Assembly (NCBI GenBank): GCA_003001975.1
Contig: PVUG01000002.1
Coordinates: 62,001 to 126,000, forward strand
DNA from: Martelella mediterranea
GTDB lineage: Bacteria > Pseudomonadota > Alphaproteobacteria > Rhizobiales > Rhizobiaceae
Length of the DNA: 64,000 nucleotides
Direction: 5' to 3'
The notes under the pieces: generated by a model
What the model was told of the DNA's origin: nothing
The model's database searches: none
Seen by the model: the letters and a program-made list of their open reading frames with translations, nothing else
Part shown: positions 46,436 to 57,916 of the stretch, piece by piece
Numbering within the stretch: the first letter of the stretch is position 1
Layout of the letters: the number at the start of each line of letters is the position of its first letter
Program-made: the position numbers and the translations under genes

Positions 46436-49420
46436 TTATTCGCCGAGCGCGTCGTCGAGGAAGGCGGCAAGCTGCGCCTGGTGGCGCGACATCAGCCCCG
46501 TCGCTGTCGAAGCGGCTGCGGCACGTCCGGCATAGCGAACCCGCGAATACTTGGCATCGATATGCGTCAGCACCCACTCCAGATAGGGCTCGATGAACGA
46601 CCATGCACCCATATTCTTCGGTTCTTCCTGGCACCAGACCATTTCCGCATTCTTGAAGCGCGAAAGCATGTTGATCAGCGCCTTGGCCGGGAACGGATAG
46701 AGCTGTTCGACGCGCAGCAGGTAGATATCGTTGATCCCGCGCTTTTCGCGTTCCTCGAACAGGTCGTAATAGACCTTGCCCGAGCACAGGACGACGCGGC
46801 GGATCTTGGAATCCCTGACCAGCTTGATCGGCGTATCGTGCTCGACGGCATCATCCCAGAGCAGACGGTGGAAGGCGGTCTCGCCGGCCATTTCCGAAAG
46901 CGTGGACTGGGCGCGCTTGTGGCGCAGCAGCGATTTCGGCGTCATCAGGATCAGCGGCTTGCGGAAGTCGCGCTTCAGCTGACGGCGCAGAATGTGGAAA
47001 TAGTTCGCCGGCGTGGTGCAGTTTGCGACCTGCATGTTGTCTTCCGCGCACATCTGCAGCCAGCGCTCCAGACGGGCCGAAGAATGCTCCGGTCCCTGCC
47101 CTTCATAACCATGCGGCAGCAGGCAGACGAGACCGGACATGCGCAACCATTTGCGCTCGCCGGAGGAGATGAACTGGTCGAACACCACCTGGGCACCGTT
47201 GGCGAAATCGCCAAACTGCGCTTCCCAGAGCGTCAGCGCATTGGGACGGGCCAGCGAATAGCCGTATTCGAAACCGAGCACGGCTTCTTCCGACAACATC
47301 GAGTTGATGACCTCGTAGCGTCCTTGGCCGGAGCGGATGTTCTGCAGCGGCAGGTAGCGTTCCTCGGTCTCCTGATCGTAGAGCACCGAATGGCGCTGCG
47401 AGAAGGTGCCGCGCTCGACATCCTGACCGGACAGGCGAACCTTGAACCCTTCATAGGCGAGCGACCCGAAGGCCAGCGCCTCGGCCATGGCCCAGTCGAT
47501 GCCCTCGCCGGTCTCCATCATCTTGGCGCGGTTGTCGAGGAAACGCTTGACCGTGCGGTGAACGTTGAAGCCTTCCGGCACTTCCGTCAGCTTCTTGCCG
47601 ACTTCCTTCAGCGTCTTCATCGGCACCGAGGTCTTGCCGCGGCGCAGCTCATCGGCGTTATCGGCAGCGCGCAGCCCCGACCATTCGCCATCCAGCCAGT
47701 CGGCCTTGTTCGGCTTGTAGGACGAGCCGGCCTCGAATTCCTGCTCCAGGAAGCTCTTCCAGTCGGCCAGCATGCCGTCGAATTCTTCCTTGGTGATCAG
47801 GCCTTCCTTGATCAGCCGGTCGGCATAGAGCTTGGTGACGGTCTCGTGGCCGCGGATGACCTTGTACATCTTCGGCTGGGTGAACGCCGGTTCGTCGCCT
47901 TCGTTATGACCGAAGCGACGGTAGCAGAACATGTCGATAACGACCGGCTTGTGGAACTTCATCCTAAACTCGGTCGCGATCTTGGCCGCATAGACCACGG
48001 CTTCCGGATCGTCGCCATTGACGTGGAAGATCGGCGCTTCGATCATCTTGGCCACATCCGACGGATAGGGCGAAGAGCGCGAGAACGCCGGATTCGTGGT
48101 GAAGCCGATCTGGTTGTTGACGATGAAATGCACCGTGCCGGCAACGCGGTGGCCGCGCAGGCCGGACAGGCCGAGAATTTCGGCAACCACGCCCTGGCCG
48201 GCAAAGGCGGCATCGCCATGCAGCAGCAGCGGCATGACCTTGGAACGTTCGTCAAGCGGCACGATCTCGCCTTCGCGGCGGGTCGCAATGATATCCTGCT
48301 TGGCGCGGGCCTTGCCCATGACCACCGGATCGACGATTTCCAGATGCGAGGGGTTTGCCGTCAGCGACAGATGGACATTGTTGCCATCGAACTCGCGGTC
48401 GGAGGAGGCGCCGAGGTGATACTTCACATCGCCCGAACCTTCGACATCGTCGGGCTTGAACGAACCGCCCTTGAACTCGTGGAAGATGGCGCGGTGGGTC
48501 TTGGCCATCACCTGCGACAGAACGTTGAGGCGGCCGCGATGCGGCATGCCGAGCACGATTTCCTTCAGGCCCAGCGATCCGCCGCGCTTGATGATCTGTT
48601 CCATCGCCGGGATCAGCGATTCAGCGCCGTCGAGGCCGAAACGCTTGGTACCCTTGTACTTGGTGTCGAGAAACTTCTCGAAGCCCTCGGCCTCGACCAG
48701 CTTCTGCAGGATCGCCTTCTTGCCGTTCTCGGTGAAGGTGATGCTCTTTTCCGGTCCCTCGATCCGCTCCTGAATCCAGGACTTTTCTTCCGGGTTGGAA
48801 ATATGCATGAACTCGACGCCGAGCGTGGTGCAATAGGTGCGCGTCAGGATGTCGAGCATTTCCGGGATGGTGGCGTATTCCAACCCCAGAACATTGTCGA
48901 GGAAGATACGGCGGTCGTAGTCAGCCTCGGTAAAGCCATAGGCCTTGGGCGACAGCTCGTTGTAATCGTCATCCGCCATGCCGGCGAGGCCGAGCGGGTC
49001 GAGATGGGCATGCAGATGGCCGCGCATGCGGAAGGCGCGGATCATCATCAGCGCGCGGACGGAATCGCGGGTCGAGCGCAGCACGTCCTCATTGGAAACC
49101 GCAGCGCCTTCGGCTGCCGCCTTGCCGCGCAGCTTCTTTTCGACCACCTGTTCGACATCGGCCCAGTTGCCATCAAGGGCGGCCGTCAGGTCGTCATTGG
49201 GCTTTTGCGGCCAGTCCGGCTTTTTCCAGGACGCGCCTTCGGCGGCCTTGCGCACGGCATCCGGATCGTCGCCAAGCGCCTTGAAGAAATCGCGCCACTC
49301 TTCAGAGACGGCATTGGGGTTTTCTTCATAGGCCGCGTACAGATGCTCGATATAGGTCGCATTGGCGCCATCGAGAAACGAGGTCAGAAGAAATTGTTCG
49401 TTGGCTTCTTGCCTGGACAT
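46436..49420 (-). CDS. sucA: 2-oxoglutarate dehydrogenase E1 component
   Basis: 994-residue thiamine-diphosphate-dependent E1 that decarboxylates 2-oxoglutarate. The N-terminal E2-contact segment (QFLLTSFLDGANATYIEHLYAAY), the ThDP region around HGDAAFAGQGVVAE ... NNQIGFTT, and the C-terminal transketolase-like half (GFEYGYSL, HGYEGQGPEHSSARLERWLQ) are all visible. The start at 49420 matches rhizobial homologues; the frame is open 45 codons upstream without homology-like content. A GGGAGG lies rather far upstream (about 20 nt). Confidence 0.97.
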   Translation of the reverse strand: MSRQEANEQFLLTSFLDGANATYIEHLYAAYEENPNAVSEEWRDFFKALGDDPDAVRKAAEGASWKKPDWPQKPNDDLTAALDGNWADVEQVVEKKLRGKAAAEGAAVSNEDVLRSTRDSVRALMMIRAFRMRGHLHAHLDPLGLAGMADDDYNELSPKAYGFTEADYDRRIFLDNVLGLEYATIPEMLDILTRTYCTTLGVEFMHISNPEEKSWIQERIEGPEKSITFTENGKKAILQKLVEAEGFEKFLDTKYKGTKRFGLDGAESLIPAMEQIIKRGGSLGLKEIVLGMPHRGRLNVLSQVMAKTHRAIFHEFKGGSFKPDDVEGSGDVKYHLGASSDREFDGNNVHLSLTANPSHLEIVDPVVMGKARAKQDIIATRREGEIVPLDERSKVMPLLLHGDAAFAGQGVVAEILGLSGLRGHRVAGTVHFIVNNQIGFTTNPAFSRSSPYPSDVAKMIEAPIFHVNGDDPEAVVYAAKIATEFRMKFHKPVVIDMFCYRRFGHNEGDEPAFTQPKMYKVIRGHETVTKLYADRLIKEGLITKEEFDGMLADWKSFLEQEFEAGSSYKPNKADWLDGEWSGLRAADNADELRRGKTSVPMKTLKEVGKKLTEVPEGFNVHRTVKRFLDNRAKMMETGEGIDWAMAEALAFGSLAYEGFKVRLSGQDVERGTFSQRHSVLYDQETEERYLPLQNIRSGQGRYEVINSMLSEEAVLGFEYGYSLARPNALTLWEAQFGDFANGAQVVFDQFISSGERKWLRMSGLVCLLPHGYEGQGPEHSSARLERWLQMCAEDNMQVANCTTPANYFHILRRQLKRDFRKPLILMTPKSLLRHKRAQSTLSEMAGETAFHRLLWDDAVEHDTPIKLVRDSKIRRVVLCSGKVYYDLFEEREKRGINDIYLLRVEQLYPFPAKALINMLSRFKNAEMVWCQEEPKNMGAWSFIEPYLEWVLTHIDAKYSRVRYAGRAAAASTATGLMSRHQAQLAAFLDDALGE

Positions 49421-49539
49421 ATGCACCGCGCGGACCGAAGCCCGCCTCCCGCTTGAAACGACGAAACCGGCTTTTCCAGCCGGACCATCCGATGAAACAC
49501 CATTCTCGTCACGGTGAACCGCCACAAAAACGGTAAATT

Positions 49540-49569
49540 CGTGACGGCCGTTCAAGAAAGGCCGTCACG
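49540..49569 (-). terminator. Strong hairpin between sucD and sucA (possible attenuator)
   Basis: Perfect 10-bp stem CGTGACGGCC / GGCCGTCACG with a 10-nt loop in the 167-bp sucD-sucA gap. On the minus strand AATTTACCGTTTTTG follows, which is only weakly T-rich. It could be a partial terminator or a processing site that sets sucCD versus sucAB levels. Confidence 0.55.
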
Positions 49570-49587
49570 CATAGTTTATTAAGTGGT

Positions 49588-50493
49588 TCAGCCCTTCAGG
49601 ACGTCAACCAGCGTCTTGCCGAGACGCGCCGGGGACGGCGACACCTTGATGCCGGCCGACTCCATCGCCTCGATCTTGTCTTCAGCACCGCCCTTGCCGC
49701 CGGAAATCACGGCACCGGCGTGGCCCATGGTGCGTCCGGGAGGCGCCGTACGACCCGCGATGAAGCCAACCATCGGCTTCTTGCGGCCCTTTTTGGCCTC
49801 GTCCTTGAGGAACTGGGCGGCTTCTTCTTCAGCCGAACCGCCGATCTCGCCGATCATGATGATGGATTCGGTGGCATCGTCAGCCAGGAACATTTCCAGC
49901 ATGTCGATGAACTCGGTGCCCTTGACCGGGTCGCCGCCGATGCCGACGGCCGTGGTCTGGCCGAGGCCCTCATTGGTGGTCTGGAACACGGCTTCATAGG
50001 TGAGCGTGCCCGAGCGCGACAGAACGCCGACGGAGCCCTTCTTGAAGATCGAGCCCGGCATGATGCCGATCTTGCATTCTTCAGGGGTCAGAACGCCGGG
50101 GCAGTTCGGGCCGATCAGCCGCGACTTCGACTTGTCGAGCTTGGCCTTGACCTTGACCATATCGGCCACCGGAATGCCTTCGGTGATGCAGACGATCAGC
50201 GGAATTTCGGCATCAATGGCTTCCAGGATCGCAGCGCCCGCGCCTGCCGGCGGAACGTAGATCACGGATGCATCGGCGCCGGTCTTTTCCCTGCCTTCGG
50301 CAACGGAAGCGAAGATCGGCAGATTGGTGCCGTCAACGCCGGAGGACCACTCGGTTCCACCCTTCTTCGGGTGAATACCGCCGACCATCTTGGTGCCGTA
50401 ATAGGCCAGCGCCTGCTCGGTGTGGAAGGTGCCGGTCTTGCCGGTGAGGCCCTGAACCAGAACCTTGGTGTCTTTATTGACCAGAATGGACAT
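49588..50493 (-). CDS. sucD: Succinyl-CoA synthetase alpha subunit
   Basis: 301-residue subunit with an N-terminal CoA-binding Rossmann domain ([23 protein letters not shown]-like) and the phosphorylated His in [14 protein letters not shown] (His258). It pairs with SucC to convert succinyl-CoA to succinate with NTP formation. The start lies 6 bp after the sucC stop. Confidence 0.97.
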   Translation of the reverse strand: MSILVNKDTKVLVQGLTGKTGTFHTEQALAYYGTKMVGGIHPKKGGTEWSSGVDGTNLPIFASVAEGREKTGADASVIYVPPAGAGAAILEAIDAEIPLIVCITEGIPVADMVKVKAKLDKSKSRLIGPNCPGVLTPEECKIGIMPGSIFKKGSVGVLSRSGTLTYEAVFQTTNEGLGQTTAVGIGGDPVKGTEFIDMLEMFLADDATESIIMIGEIGGSAEEEAAQFLKDEAKKGRKKPMVGFIAGRTAPPGRTMGHAGAVISGGKGGAEDKIEAMESAGIKVSPSPARLGKTLVDVLKG

Positions 50494-50499
50494 GGATAC

Positions 50500-51696
50500 T
50501 CAGGCCTCCTTCACGGCCGCAACGATTTTCTGCGCCGCGTCGTCGAGATCGTCGGCGGAGATGACATTCAGACCGGATTCGTCGATGATCTTCTTGCCGA
50601 GGTCGACATTGGTGCCTTCCAGGCGAACGACCAGCGGCACCTTGAGGCCGACTTCCTTGACGGCCGCGATCACGCCTTCCGCGATCACATCGCAACGCAT
50701 GATGCCGCCGAAGATGTTGACCAGAATACCCTTCACAGCCGGATCGGCAGTGATGATCTTGAAGGCCGCCGTGACCTTTTCCTTCGAAGCTCCGCCGCCG
50801 ACGTCGAGGAAGTTGGCCGGTTCCGCGCCGTAGAGCTTGATGATGTCCATCGTCGCCATGGCAAGACCGGCACCATTGACCATGCAGCCGATATTGCCGT
50901 CCAGCGCCACATAGGCGAGGTCATATTTCGACGCTTCGATTTCCTTGGCGTCTTCTTCCGTCGTGTCGCGCAGTTCGCGGACATCGTCGTGGCGGAACAG
51001 CGCATTGCCGTCAAACGACACCTTGGCATCGAGCACGCGCAGATGGCCGTTTTCCATGACGATCAGCGGGTTGATCTCGAGAAGGCTCATGTCCTTTTCA
51101 ACAAAGGCCTTGTAAAGGATCGGGAACAGACGCTCGGCATCCGCGACCGCATCGCCCTCAAGCTTCAGCGCTTCGCACAGCGTCCGGACATTCGAAGCGG
51201 TGACGCCGGTTTCCGGATCGATCGCCACGGTAACGATCTTGTCCGGGGTTTCTTCCGCCACCGTTTCGATGTCCATGCCGCCTTCGGTGGAAACCACGAA
51301 AGCGACCTGACCGACTGCACGGTCGACCAGCAGCGAGCAGTAGAGTTCGCGGTCGATATCGGCGCCGTCTTCGATGTAGAGGCGGTTGACCTGCTTGCCG
51401 GCCGGGCCGGTCTGCTTGGTCACCAGCGTGTTGCCGAGCATCTCGTTGACGAAAGCCTTGACCTCGTCGGCCGACTTGGCCAGGCGCACGCCGCCCTTGG
51501 CATCTGCCGGCAGTTCCTTGAACTTGCCCTTGCCGCGCCCGCCGGCGTGGATCTGGCTCTTGACCACATAAAGCGGACCGGGAAGCTTGCCGACCGCGGC
51601 CTCGACCTCATCGGCGCTCAGGATGGCAACGCCATCGGCAACCGGCGCGCCATAGCTCTTGAGAAGAGCCTTGGCCTGGTATTCATGAATATTCAT
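50500..51696 (-). CDS. sucC: Succinyl-CoA synthetase beta subunit
   Basis: 398-residue ATP-grasp subunit. The N-terminal [31 protein letters not shown] and C-terminal [16 protein letters not shown] blocks are diagnostic. It lies 31 bp after mdh and immediately before sucD. Confidence 0.98.
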   Translation of the reverse strand: MNIHEYQAKALLKSYGAPVADGVAILSADEVEAAVGKLPGPLYVVKSQIHAGGRGKGKFKELPADAKGGVRLAKSADEVKAFVNEMLGNTLVTKQTGPAGKQVNRLYIEDGADIDRELYCSLLVDRAVGQVAFVVSTEGGMDIETVAEETPDKIVTVAIDPETGVTASNVRTLCEALKLEGDAVADAERLFPILYKAFVEKDMSLLEINPLIVMENGHLRVLDAKVSFDGNALFRHDDVRELRDTTEEDAKEIEASKYDLAYVALDGNIGCMVNGAGLAMATMDIIKLYGAEPANFLDVGGGASKEKVTAAFKIITADPAVKGILVNIFGGIMRCDVIAEGVIAAVKEVGLKVPLVVRLEGTNVDLGKKIIDESGLNVISADDLDDAAQKIVAAVKEA

Positions 51697-51727
51697 GCGG
51701 ATATCCGTCCTTTTTAAAGAAAGCGGC

Positions 51728-52726
<999 letters not shown>

Positions 52727-52813
52727 TCAAAACCGTGCCCATGACGATGTTGGGATATCGGCAAACGCGCCAATTTTCAACCGGTTTTTCCACCCTCAAT
52801 ATTTTCAATCGGT

Positions 52814-52843
52814 TAGATACGAATTACTTTACGTATACGTCAA
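52814..52843 (-). promoter_or_regulatory. Candidate promoter of the mdh-suc operon with palindromic operator
   Basis: On the minus strand TTGACG, an 18-bp spacer and TATCTA resemble a sigma-70 promoter. The perfect 10-bp palindrome ACGTATACGT (52831-52840) overlaps the -35 box, a typical place for a repressor. It lies 120-150 bp upstream of the mdh ATG, between mdh and the end of zapE. Confidence 0.5.
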
Positions 52844-52863
52844 ACAATACCGAAAGCCTGCCC

Positions 52864-54015
52864 TTATTTTGCCCATTTCTCCCTGTGAGCGGCCAGGTAA
52901 TCGGTACTGCGCATTTCAAAAAGTCGTGAAGCTGTGCGCTCGAATTCAAAACCCTCTCGCCCGTGCCGCTCAACCAGAAGTTCCTCCGGCAGGGTTTCTG
53001 CGGAAATCACCGTGCGGATCGTCCGATCGTAGAGCGTATCGACGAGAATGATAAAGCGTTTGATTTCATTGCGTTGCCCCGCCGCAAGCACTGGCACGTC
53101 ATCAATGAACACGGTGCTGAACCGGTCCGTGATGGCCATGTAGTCGGCAGCGCCCAGCGGCTTTTTGCACAGGTCGTCGAAGGTAAACCGCGCAAAGCTG
53201 CCGCTTGCCTGCGGCACATGCAGCTTGCGTCCGCGCAACTCGATTTCTTCCGGTTTGCCTGCTGCACCGCCCGTCGCCACCTTCCAGGTCTCATCCATTT
53301 TCTGCCGCGTTTCCGCGTTGAGCGGCGTGAGGTAGACCGGCCGCCCCTCGAACTTTTCCATGCGATAATCGGTATCGGAATCGAGTGTCGTTACCGTGAC
53401 ATTTTCCTTCAGCGTCTTGATAAACGGCAGGAACAGGCCACGATTGAGCCCATCCTTGTAAAGGTCGTCCGGCGCCACATTCGAGGTCGCCACCAGCACG
53501 CAGCCGCGTTCGAACAGAGCGGAAAACAGCCGTGACAGGATCATCGCATCGGCGATATCCGTGACCGTGAACTCATCGAAGCACAGCAGCCGATTTTCGC
53601 CGATGATCTGCTCGGCCACCGGCCCGATCGGGTCGGCTTCCTTCACCTCACCGGCCTTCAGCCTGCGCCGATGCTGGCTTATCCGTTCCTGAACATCGGC
53701 CATGAAGGCATGAAAATGGGCGCGGCGCTTGTCGGCAATCGGTGCGGCCTCGAAGAACATGTCCATCAGCATGGTCTTGCCGCGACCGACACTGCCGTAG
53801 ATATAGAGCCCCTCCGCCAGCGGCCCGTCGGAACGGCGCGAACGACCGAACAACCGTGACAGCTTGCCGCCGCCCTTTCCGGCCGGCTTCACATCACCCA
53901 GCGCCTCCAGAACACGGTCAAGCGCACCTGCGACGGCAAATTGTGCGGGATCAGCCTTGAGTGTGCCTTCATCGGTCATCGTCTCAAGACGTTGGGTAAC
54001 GGACGTCGCAGCCAT
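52864..54015 (-). CDS. zapE: Cell-division ATPase ZapE (AFG1-like)
   Basis: 383-residue AAA-type P-loop ATPase. Walker A GSVGRGKTMLMD (about 70-80), the LLCFDEFTVTDIADAMILSRLF Walker B/sensor region and VLVATSNVAPDDLYKDGLNR are characteristic of the AFG1/ZapE family. It is implicated in Z-ring dynamics in bacteria. The start at 54015 is chosen because the upstream open part is not conserved-looking; a later ATG at residue 13 is possible. Confidence 0.92.
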   Translation of the reverse strand: MAATSVTQRLETMTDEGTLKADPAQFAVAGALDRVLEALGDVKPAGKGGGKLSRLFGRSRRSDGPLAEGLYIYGSVGRGKTMLMDMFFEAAPIADKRRAHFHAFMADVQERISQHRRRLKAGEVKEADPIGPVAEQIIGENRLLCFDEFTVTDIADAMILSRLFSALFERGCVLVATSNVAPDDLYKDGLNRGLFLPFIKTLKENVTVTTLDSDTDYRMEKFEGRPVYLTPLNAETRQKMDETWKVATGGAAGKPEEIELRGRKLHVPQASGSFARFTFDDLCKKPLGAADYMAITDRFSTVFIDDVPVLAAGQRNEIKRFIILVDTLYDRTIRTVISAETLPEELLVERHGREGFEFERTASRLFEMRSTDYLAAHREKWAK

Positions 54016-54103
54016 GAAATATTTCCGGATAAAATAAGGATATGCCGCGGGAAATTGCGGCTGAAAGCCTGACACGGCTTTATCCGAGGAATCAGAAACG
54101 GGA

Positions 54104-54128
54104 AAGGGCCCGTCCTAGACGAGCCCTT
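54104..54128 (-). terminator. Terminator-like hairpin after omp19
   Basis: AAGGGCCCGTC / GACGAGCCCTT arms (one mismatch) with a 3-nt loop, followed by a CTTTCCC run on the minus strand. It begins 15 bp after the omp19 stop codon. Confidence 0.6.
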
Positions 54129-54142
54129 GAAGATTTTCGGAT

Positions 54143-54739
54143 TTAGCGGCTGAGGACGACCTGCTGGCCGGCACTGCCCTGGCCTTCAATGCGATTGTCG
54201 GCTGTCTTGTAAAGCCGGGCAATCGCGTAGCCATTGGCATCGTTCAGCACGACCTGATCGCCGTTGATGCCCCAGGACTTCATCTGGGAAAGACCGCCGG
54301 TGCAGCCGCGGGTGCCGCCGCGAAGACCGTCACCGAGATTGGTGAGCGTCAGGAACATGTCGCACTGCACACCGCCTTCATTGACCTTCCAGCTACCAAC
54401 CAGCGCGGAATTGGACAGCGGCATCGCGCCGGCCGGCGCGGCGACATTGCCCATGCCGCCACCGCCTGTCGGTGCGCCGGGCGCTGCCGGGAACTGGCCG
54501 GTATTGCCGGCATTCGCGGTGTTGGCCGGCGCCTGCCCGGACTGATAGGTCCCGGAATTATAGGTGCCCTGCTGGCCACCCGGCGGCGGCAGATTGCCAC
54601 TTTGCACCTGCCCGGCGGGCGCCGGAGTCAAGGGCTGCGGCTGCGGTGCGGGCTGGTTTTGATAATAACTCGTCCGCTGGCAGGCGCTGAGCGCCAGAAC
54701 CGAGGCAACCGCTGTTGCGATCAGAACCTTTTGAACCAT
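54143..54739 (-). CDS. omp19: Omp19-like outer-membrane lipoprotein (protease inhibitor Inh/AprI domain)
   Basis: 198-residue lipoprotein. The lipobox LSAC gives lipidated Cys20. A long Pro/Gln/Gly/Asn-rich linker (about 25-108) leads to a C-terminal Inh-type beta-barrel domain (about 110-198). That domain has the Cys pair at CDMF and GCTGG and the ending GQQVVLSR, very like Brucella Omp19. The Brucella protein inhibits host proteases and is an immunogen. Here an envelope or protease-inhibitor role is inferred. Confidence 0.88.
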   Translation of the reverse strand: MVQKVLIATAVASVLALSACQRTSYYQNQPAPQPQPLTPAPAGQVQSGNLPPPGGQQGTYNSGTYQSGQAPANTANAGNTGQFPAAPGAPTGGGGMGNVAAPAGAMPLSNSALVGSWKVNEGGVQCDMFLTLTNLGDGLRGGTRGCTGGLSQMKSWGINGDQVVLNDANGYAIARLYKTADNRIEGQGSAGQQVVLSR

Positions 54740-54872
54740 CTATTCGAAACTCCCGTTCGTCCTCGGCCATTTACGATTGACAGCGATCATATCGTGCGTT
54801 TTCGCAAGGCCGCAAGAGGCCGGGACGAAAAGACCCATTTCGGTGGCTGTTTCCCGCAGGCCAAAACGGTTA

Positions 54873-55652
54873 TCAGACCGCGCGTTCGACCATCATCTTC
54901 TTGATGCCGGCGATTGCCTTGGCCGGGTTCAGCCCCTTCGGACAGGCCTGGGTGCAGTTCATGATCGTGTGGCAGCGATAAAGCCGGAAGGGATCTTCCA
55001 GATTGTCGAGCCGCTCGCCGGTGGCTTCGTCGCGGCTGTCCATCAGCCAGCGATAGGCCTGCAGCAGCACGGCCGGGCCGAGATAGCGCTCGCCGTTCCA
55101 CCAGTAGGAGGGACAGGAGGTCGAGCAGCAGGCGCACAGAATGCACTCGTAAAGCCCGTCCAGCTTGGTCCGGTCCTCATGGCTCTGTTTCCATTCCTTG
55201 GCCGGCGGCGGCGAAACCGTCTTCAGCCAGGGCTCGATTGAGCGGTGCTGCGCATAGAAGATGTTGAGATCCGGCACCAGATCCTTGACCACCGGCATGT
55301 GCGGCAGCGGATAGATCTTCACCGCACCCTTGATCTCGTCCATGCCCTTGGTGCAGGCGAGCGTATTGGTGCCATCGATATTCATCGCGCAGGATCCGCA
55401 GATGCCCTCGCGACAGGAGCGGCGCAGCGTCAGCGTCGGGTCGATATTGTTCTTGATGTACAGCAGCGCATCGAGAACCATCGGCCCGCAATCGTCGAGA
55501 TCGATATAATAGGTATCGATGCTCGGATTTTCGCCGTCATCCGGGTTCCAGCGATAAATCTTGAACTCGCGCAGATTGGATGCCCCGTCCGGTTTCGGCC
55601 AGGTCTTGCCCTTCTTGATCCTCGAGTTCTTTGGAAGAACTAAATCAGCCAT
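54873..55652 (-). CDS. sdhB: Succinate dehydrogenase iron-sulfur subunit
   Basis: 259-residue subunit with an N-terminal 2Fe-2S ferredoxin domain ([14 protein letters not shown], then LAC) and a C-terminal domain for the 4Fe-4S and 3Fe-4S centres ([16 protein letters not shown] and [15 protein letters not shown]). It carries electrons from SdhA to quinone. Start ATG 55652 follows a GAGGAAA site, 16 bp after the sdhA stop. Confidence 0.97.
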   Translation of the reverse strand: MADLVLPKNSRIKKGKTWPKPDGASNLREFKIYRWNPDDGENPSIDTYYIDLDDCGPMVLDALLYIKNNIDPTLTLRRSCREGICGSCAMNIDGTNTLACTKGMDEIKGAVKIYPLPHMPVVKDLVPDLNIFYAQHRSIEPWLKTVSPPPAKEWKQSHEDRTKLDGLYECILCACCSTSCPSYWWNGERYLGPAVLLQAYRWLMDSRDEATGERLDNLEDPFRLYRCHTIMNCTQACPKGLNPAKAIAGIKKMMVERAV

Positions 55653-55668
55653 TTCCTTTTCCTCTCGA

Positions 55669-57513
55669 TCAGTACACGCGGGCTTTCGGCGCGATCTTCT
55701 TGATGTCGATGCCCTCGGCAATCAGGTCCTGATGAACCGGGCGGTAGTCGAGTTTCACCTCGCCGGCCTCGCTGACCCAGGAGAGCGTATGCTTGCGCCA
55801 GTTCTCGTCGTCGCGACCGGAAAGCGGACCCTCGGCATAGTCCTCACGCGCATGGGCGCCACGGCTTTCCTTGCGCGCTTCCGCGCCGTAAACCGTGGTG
55901 ATTGCGCAGGCCATCAGGTTGTAAAGCTCCAGCGTTTCGACGAGATCGGAGTTCCAGATCATCGAACGGTCGGTGACCTTGACGTCCGGAAGCTCGCCCC
56001 AGATTGCGCTGATGCGCTCGCAACCCTGTTCGAGCGATTCCTGCGTGCGGAACACGGCCGCATCTTCCTGCATGGCGCGCTGCATCTTGTCGCGCAGCAC
56101 AGCCGTCGGCTGCGAGCCGCTGGCGTGGCGGATGGTGTCGAAACGCTCCATGATTTTATCGCAGGCCGCCGTGTTCAGCGCCGGAATGGGCGCTTCGCGG
56201 TCAATGACCTGCGCCGCGCGGATGGCGGCGGCACGGCCGAAGACCACAAGGTCGATCAGCGAGTTGGAGCCGAGACGGTTGGCGCCGTGAACCGAGGCGC
56301 AGCCCGCCTCGCCCACAGCCATCAGGCCGGGCGCGACGCGTTCGGGGTTTTCGGCGTCGGCGTTCAGCACTTCACCCCAGTAATTGGTCGGAATGCCGCC
56401 CATATTGTAGTGAACCGTCGGCAGAACCGGGATCGGCTCGCGGGTGACATCGACGCCGGAGAAGATGCGCGCGCTTTCCGAAATGCCCGGAAGACGCTCG
56501 GCGAGAATGGCCGGGTCGAGGTGATCAAGATGCAGGAAGATATGATCCTTGTTCTTGCCGACGCCGCGGCCTTCGCGGATTTCCAGCGTCATGCAGCGCG
56601 ACACCACGTCGCGCGAGGCCAGATCCTTGGCCGACGGCGCATACCGCTCCATGAAGCGCTCGCCCTCGGAGTTGGTGAGGTAACCGCCCTCGCCGCGTGC
56701 GCCTTCGGTAATCAGGCAGCCCGCGCCGTAAATGCCGGTCGGATGGAACTGCACGAATTCCATATCCTGCAGCGGCAGGCCGGCGCGTGCAATCATGCCG
56801 GCGCCGTCACCCGTGCAGGTGTGCGCGGAGGTGGCGGAGAAGAAGGCGCGGCCGTAGCCGCCGGTCGCCAGCACCACCATCTTGGCGGAGAAGCGATGGA
56901 TCGTGCCGTCGTCGAGGTTCCAGGCAACAACGCCGGTGCAAACGCCGTCATCGTTCATGATCAGGTCGAGCGCGAAATACTCGATGAAGAATTCGGCATT
57001 GTGGCGCAGCGACTGGCCGTAAAGTGTGTGCAGGATGGCATGGCCGGTACGGTCGGCGGCAGCGCAGGTGCGCTGCACCGGCGGGCCGTCGCCATAATTC
57101 TGCATATGGCCGCCGAACGGGCGCTGATAGATCTTGCCCTCTTCGTTTCGCGAGAACGGAACGCCGTAGTGCTCCAGCTCGTAAACCGCCTTCGGCGCTT
57201 CCATCACCATATACTGCATGGCATCGACATCGCCGAGCCAGTCAGAGCCCTTGACGGTGTCATAGAGGTGCCACTGCCAGCTGTCGGGCGTCATGTTCTG
57301 CAGCGAAGCGGCGATGCCGCCCTGGGCTGCGACCGTGTGCGAACGCGTCGGGAAGACCTTGGTAATGCAGGCCGTCTTGAAGCCCTGTTCGGCCATGCCG
57401 AGGGTCGCGCGCAGGCCCGAGCCGCCCGCGCCGACGACAATCACGTCATAGGCATGGTCGACATATTTGTAGGCCTTGCCGCCATTGGCGGCGTTATTTG
57501 TTTCCGTTGCCAT
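55669..57513 (-). CDS. sdhA: Succinate dehydrogenase flavoprotein subunit
   Basis: 614-residue subunit with covalently bound [17 protein letters not shown] near residue 30, [10 protein letters not shown] with the FAD-linked His, and the catalytic region [19 protein letters not shown] are seen. The ATG at 57513 is used; the open frame also allows a TTG two codons earlier. The start lies 6 bp after the sdhD stop. Confidence 0.98.
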   Translation of the reverse strand: MATETNNAANGGKAYKYVDHAYDVIVVGAGGSGLRATLGMAEQGFKTACITKVFPTRSHTVAAQGGIAASLQNMTPDSWQWHLYDTVKGSDWLGDVDAMQYMVMEAPKAVYELEHYGVPFSRNEEGKIYQRPFGGHMQNYGDGPPVQRTCAAADRTGHAILHTLYGQSLRHNAEFFIEYFALDLIMNDDGVCTGVVAWNLDDGTIHRFSAKMVVLATGGYGRAFFSATSAHTCTGDGAGMIARAGLPLQDMEFVQFHPTGIYGAGCLITEGARGEGGYLTNSEGERFMERYAPSAKDLASRDVVSRCMTLEIREGRGVGKNKDHIFLHLDHLDPAILAERLPGISESARIFSGVDVTREPIPVLPTVHYNMGGIPTNYWGEVLNADAENPERVAPGLMAVGEAGCASVHGANRLGSNSLIDLVVFGRAAAIRAAQVIDREAPIPALNTAACDKIMERFDTIRHASGSQPTAVLRDKMQRAMQEDAAVFRTQESLEQGCERISAIWGELPDVKVTDRSMIWNSDLVETLELYNLMACAITTVYGAEARKESRGAHAREDYAEGPLSGRDDENWRKHTLSWVSEAGEVKLDYRPVHQDLIAEGIDIKKIAPKARVY

Positions 57514-57519
57514 CTGCAA

Positions 57520-57900
57520 TCACCCCATAAATGCCAGCTTCACGATGGCAAGCAGACAGATCGCGCCGATCAGAACCATGAAGCATGTATTGGCCATCAA
57601 GGTCAGGAACTTGATGAGATCATTTTGAATGTAGTCGAAGATAATTTCCTGCATCCCGATATGGACATGGACCAGCCCTGCAAGAACCATCAGGCCGATC
57701 AGAACCGCCACGAACGGATTGGAAAGCGCGCCGGCCACTTCGGCATAGGGCGCTCCGGCATAACGGATCAGGAAAATAATGAAGAAGATAACCAGCGGCA
57801 CGAGCGCAAGCGCCGTCAGGCGTTGCATCCAGAAATGCTCGGTCCCCTTGCGGGAGGCTCCAAGGCCGCGGACGGTTTTCAGCGGTGTACGCATATTCAT
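57520..57900 (-). CDS. sdhD: Succinate dehydrogenase membrane anchor subunit D
   Basis: 126-residue anchor with three transmembrane helices and the conserved HFWMQRLTALALVPL start and HVHIGMQEIIFDYI segment (haem/quinone region). The start at 57900 lies 16 bp after the sdhC stop. Confidence 0.94.
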   Translation of the reverse strand: MNMRTPLKTVRGLGASRKGTEHFWMQRLTALALVPLVIFFIIFLIRYAGAPYAEVAGALSNPFVAVLIGLMVLAGLVHVHIGMQEIIFDYIQNDLIKFLTLMANTCFMVLIGAICLLAIVKLAFMG

Positions 57901-57916
57901 CGAAAGTCTCCCTGCC

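Noticed and set aside
46430-49456. 1008-codon plus-strand open frame opposite sucA
   Set aside because: The minus strand carries an unambiguous sucA. The antisense product has no recognisable domain and results from strong third-position GC bias.
49720-51717. Long plus-strand open frame across sucD and sucC
   Set aside because: It spans two real minus-strand genes and their junction and is compositionally an antisense artefact.
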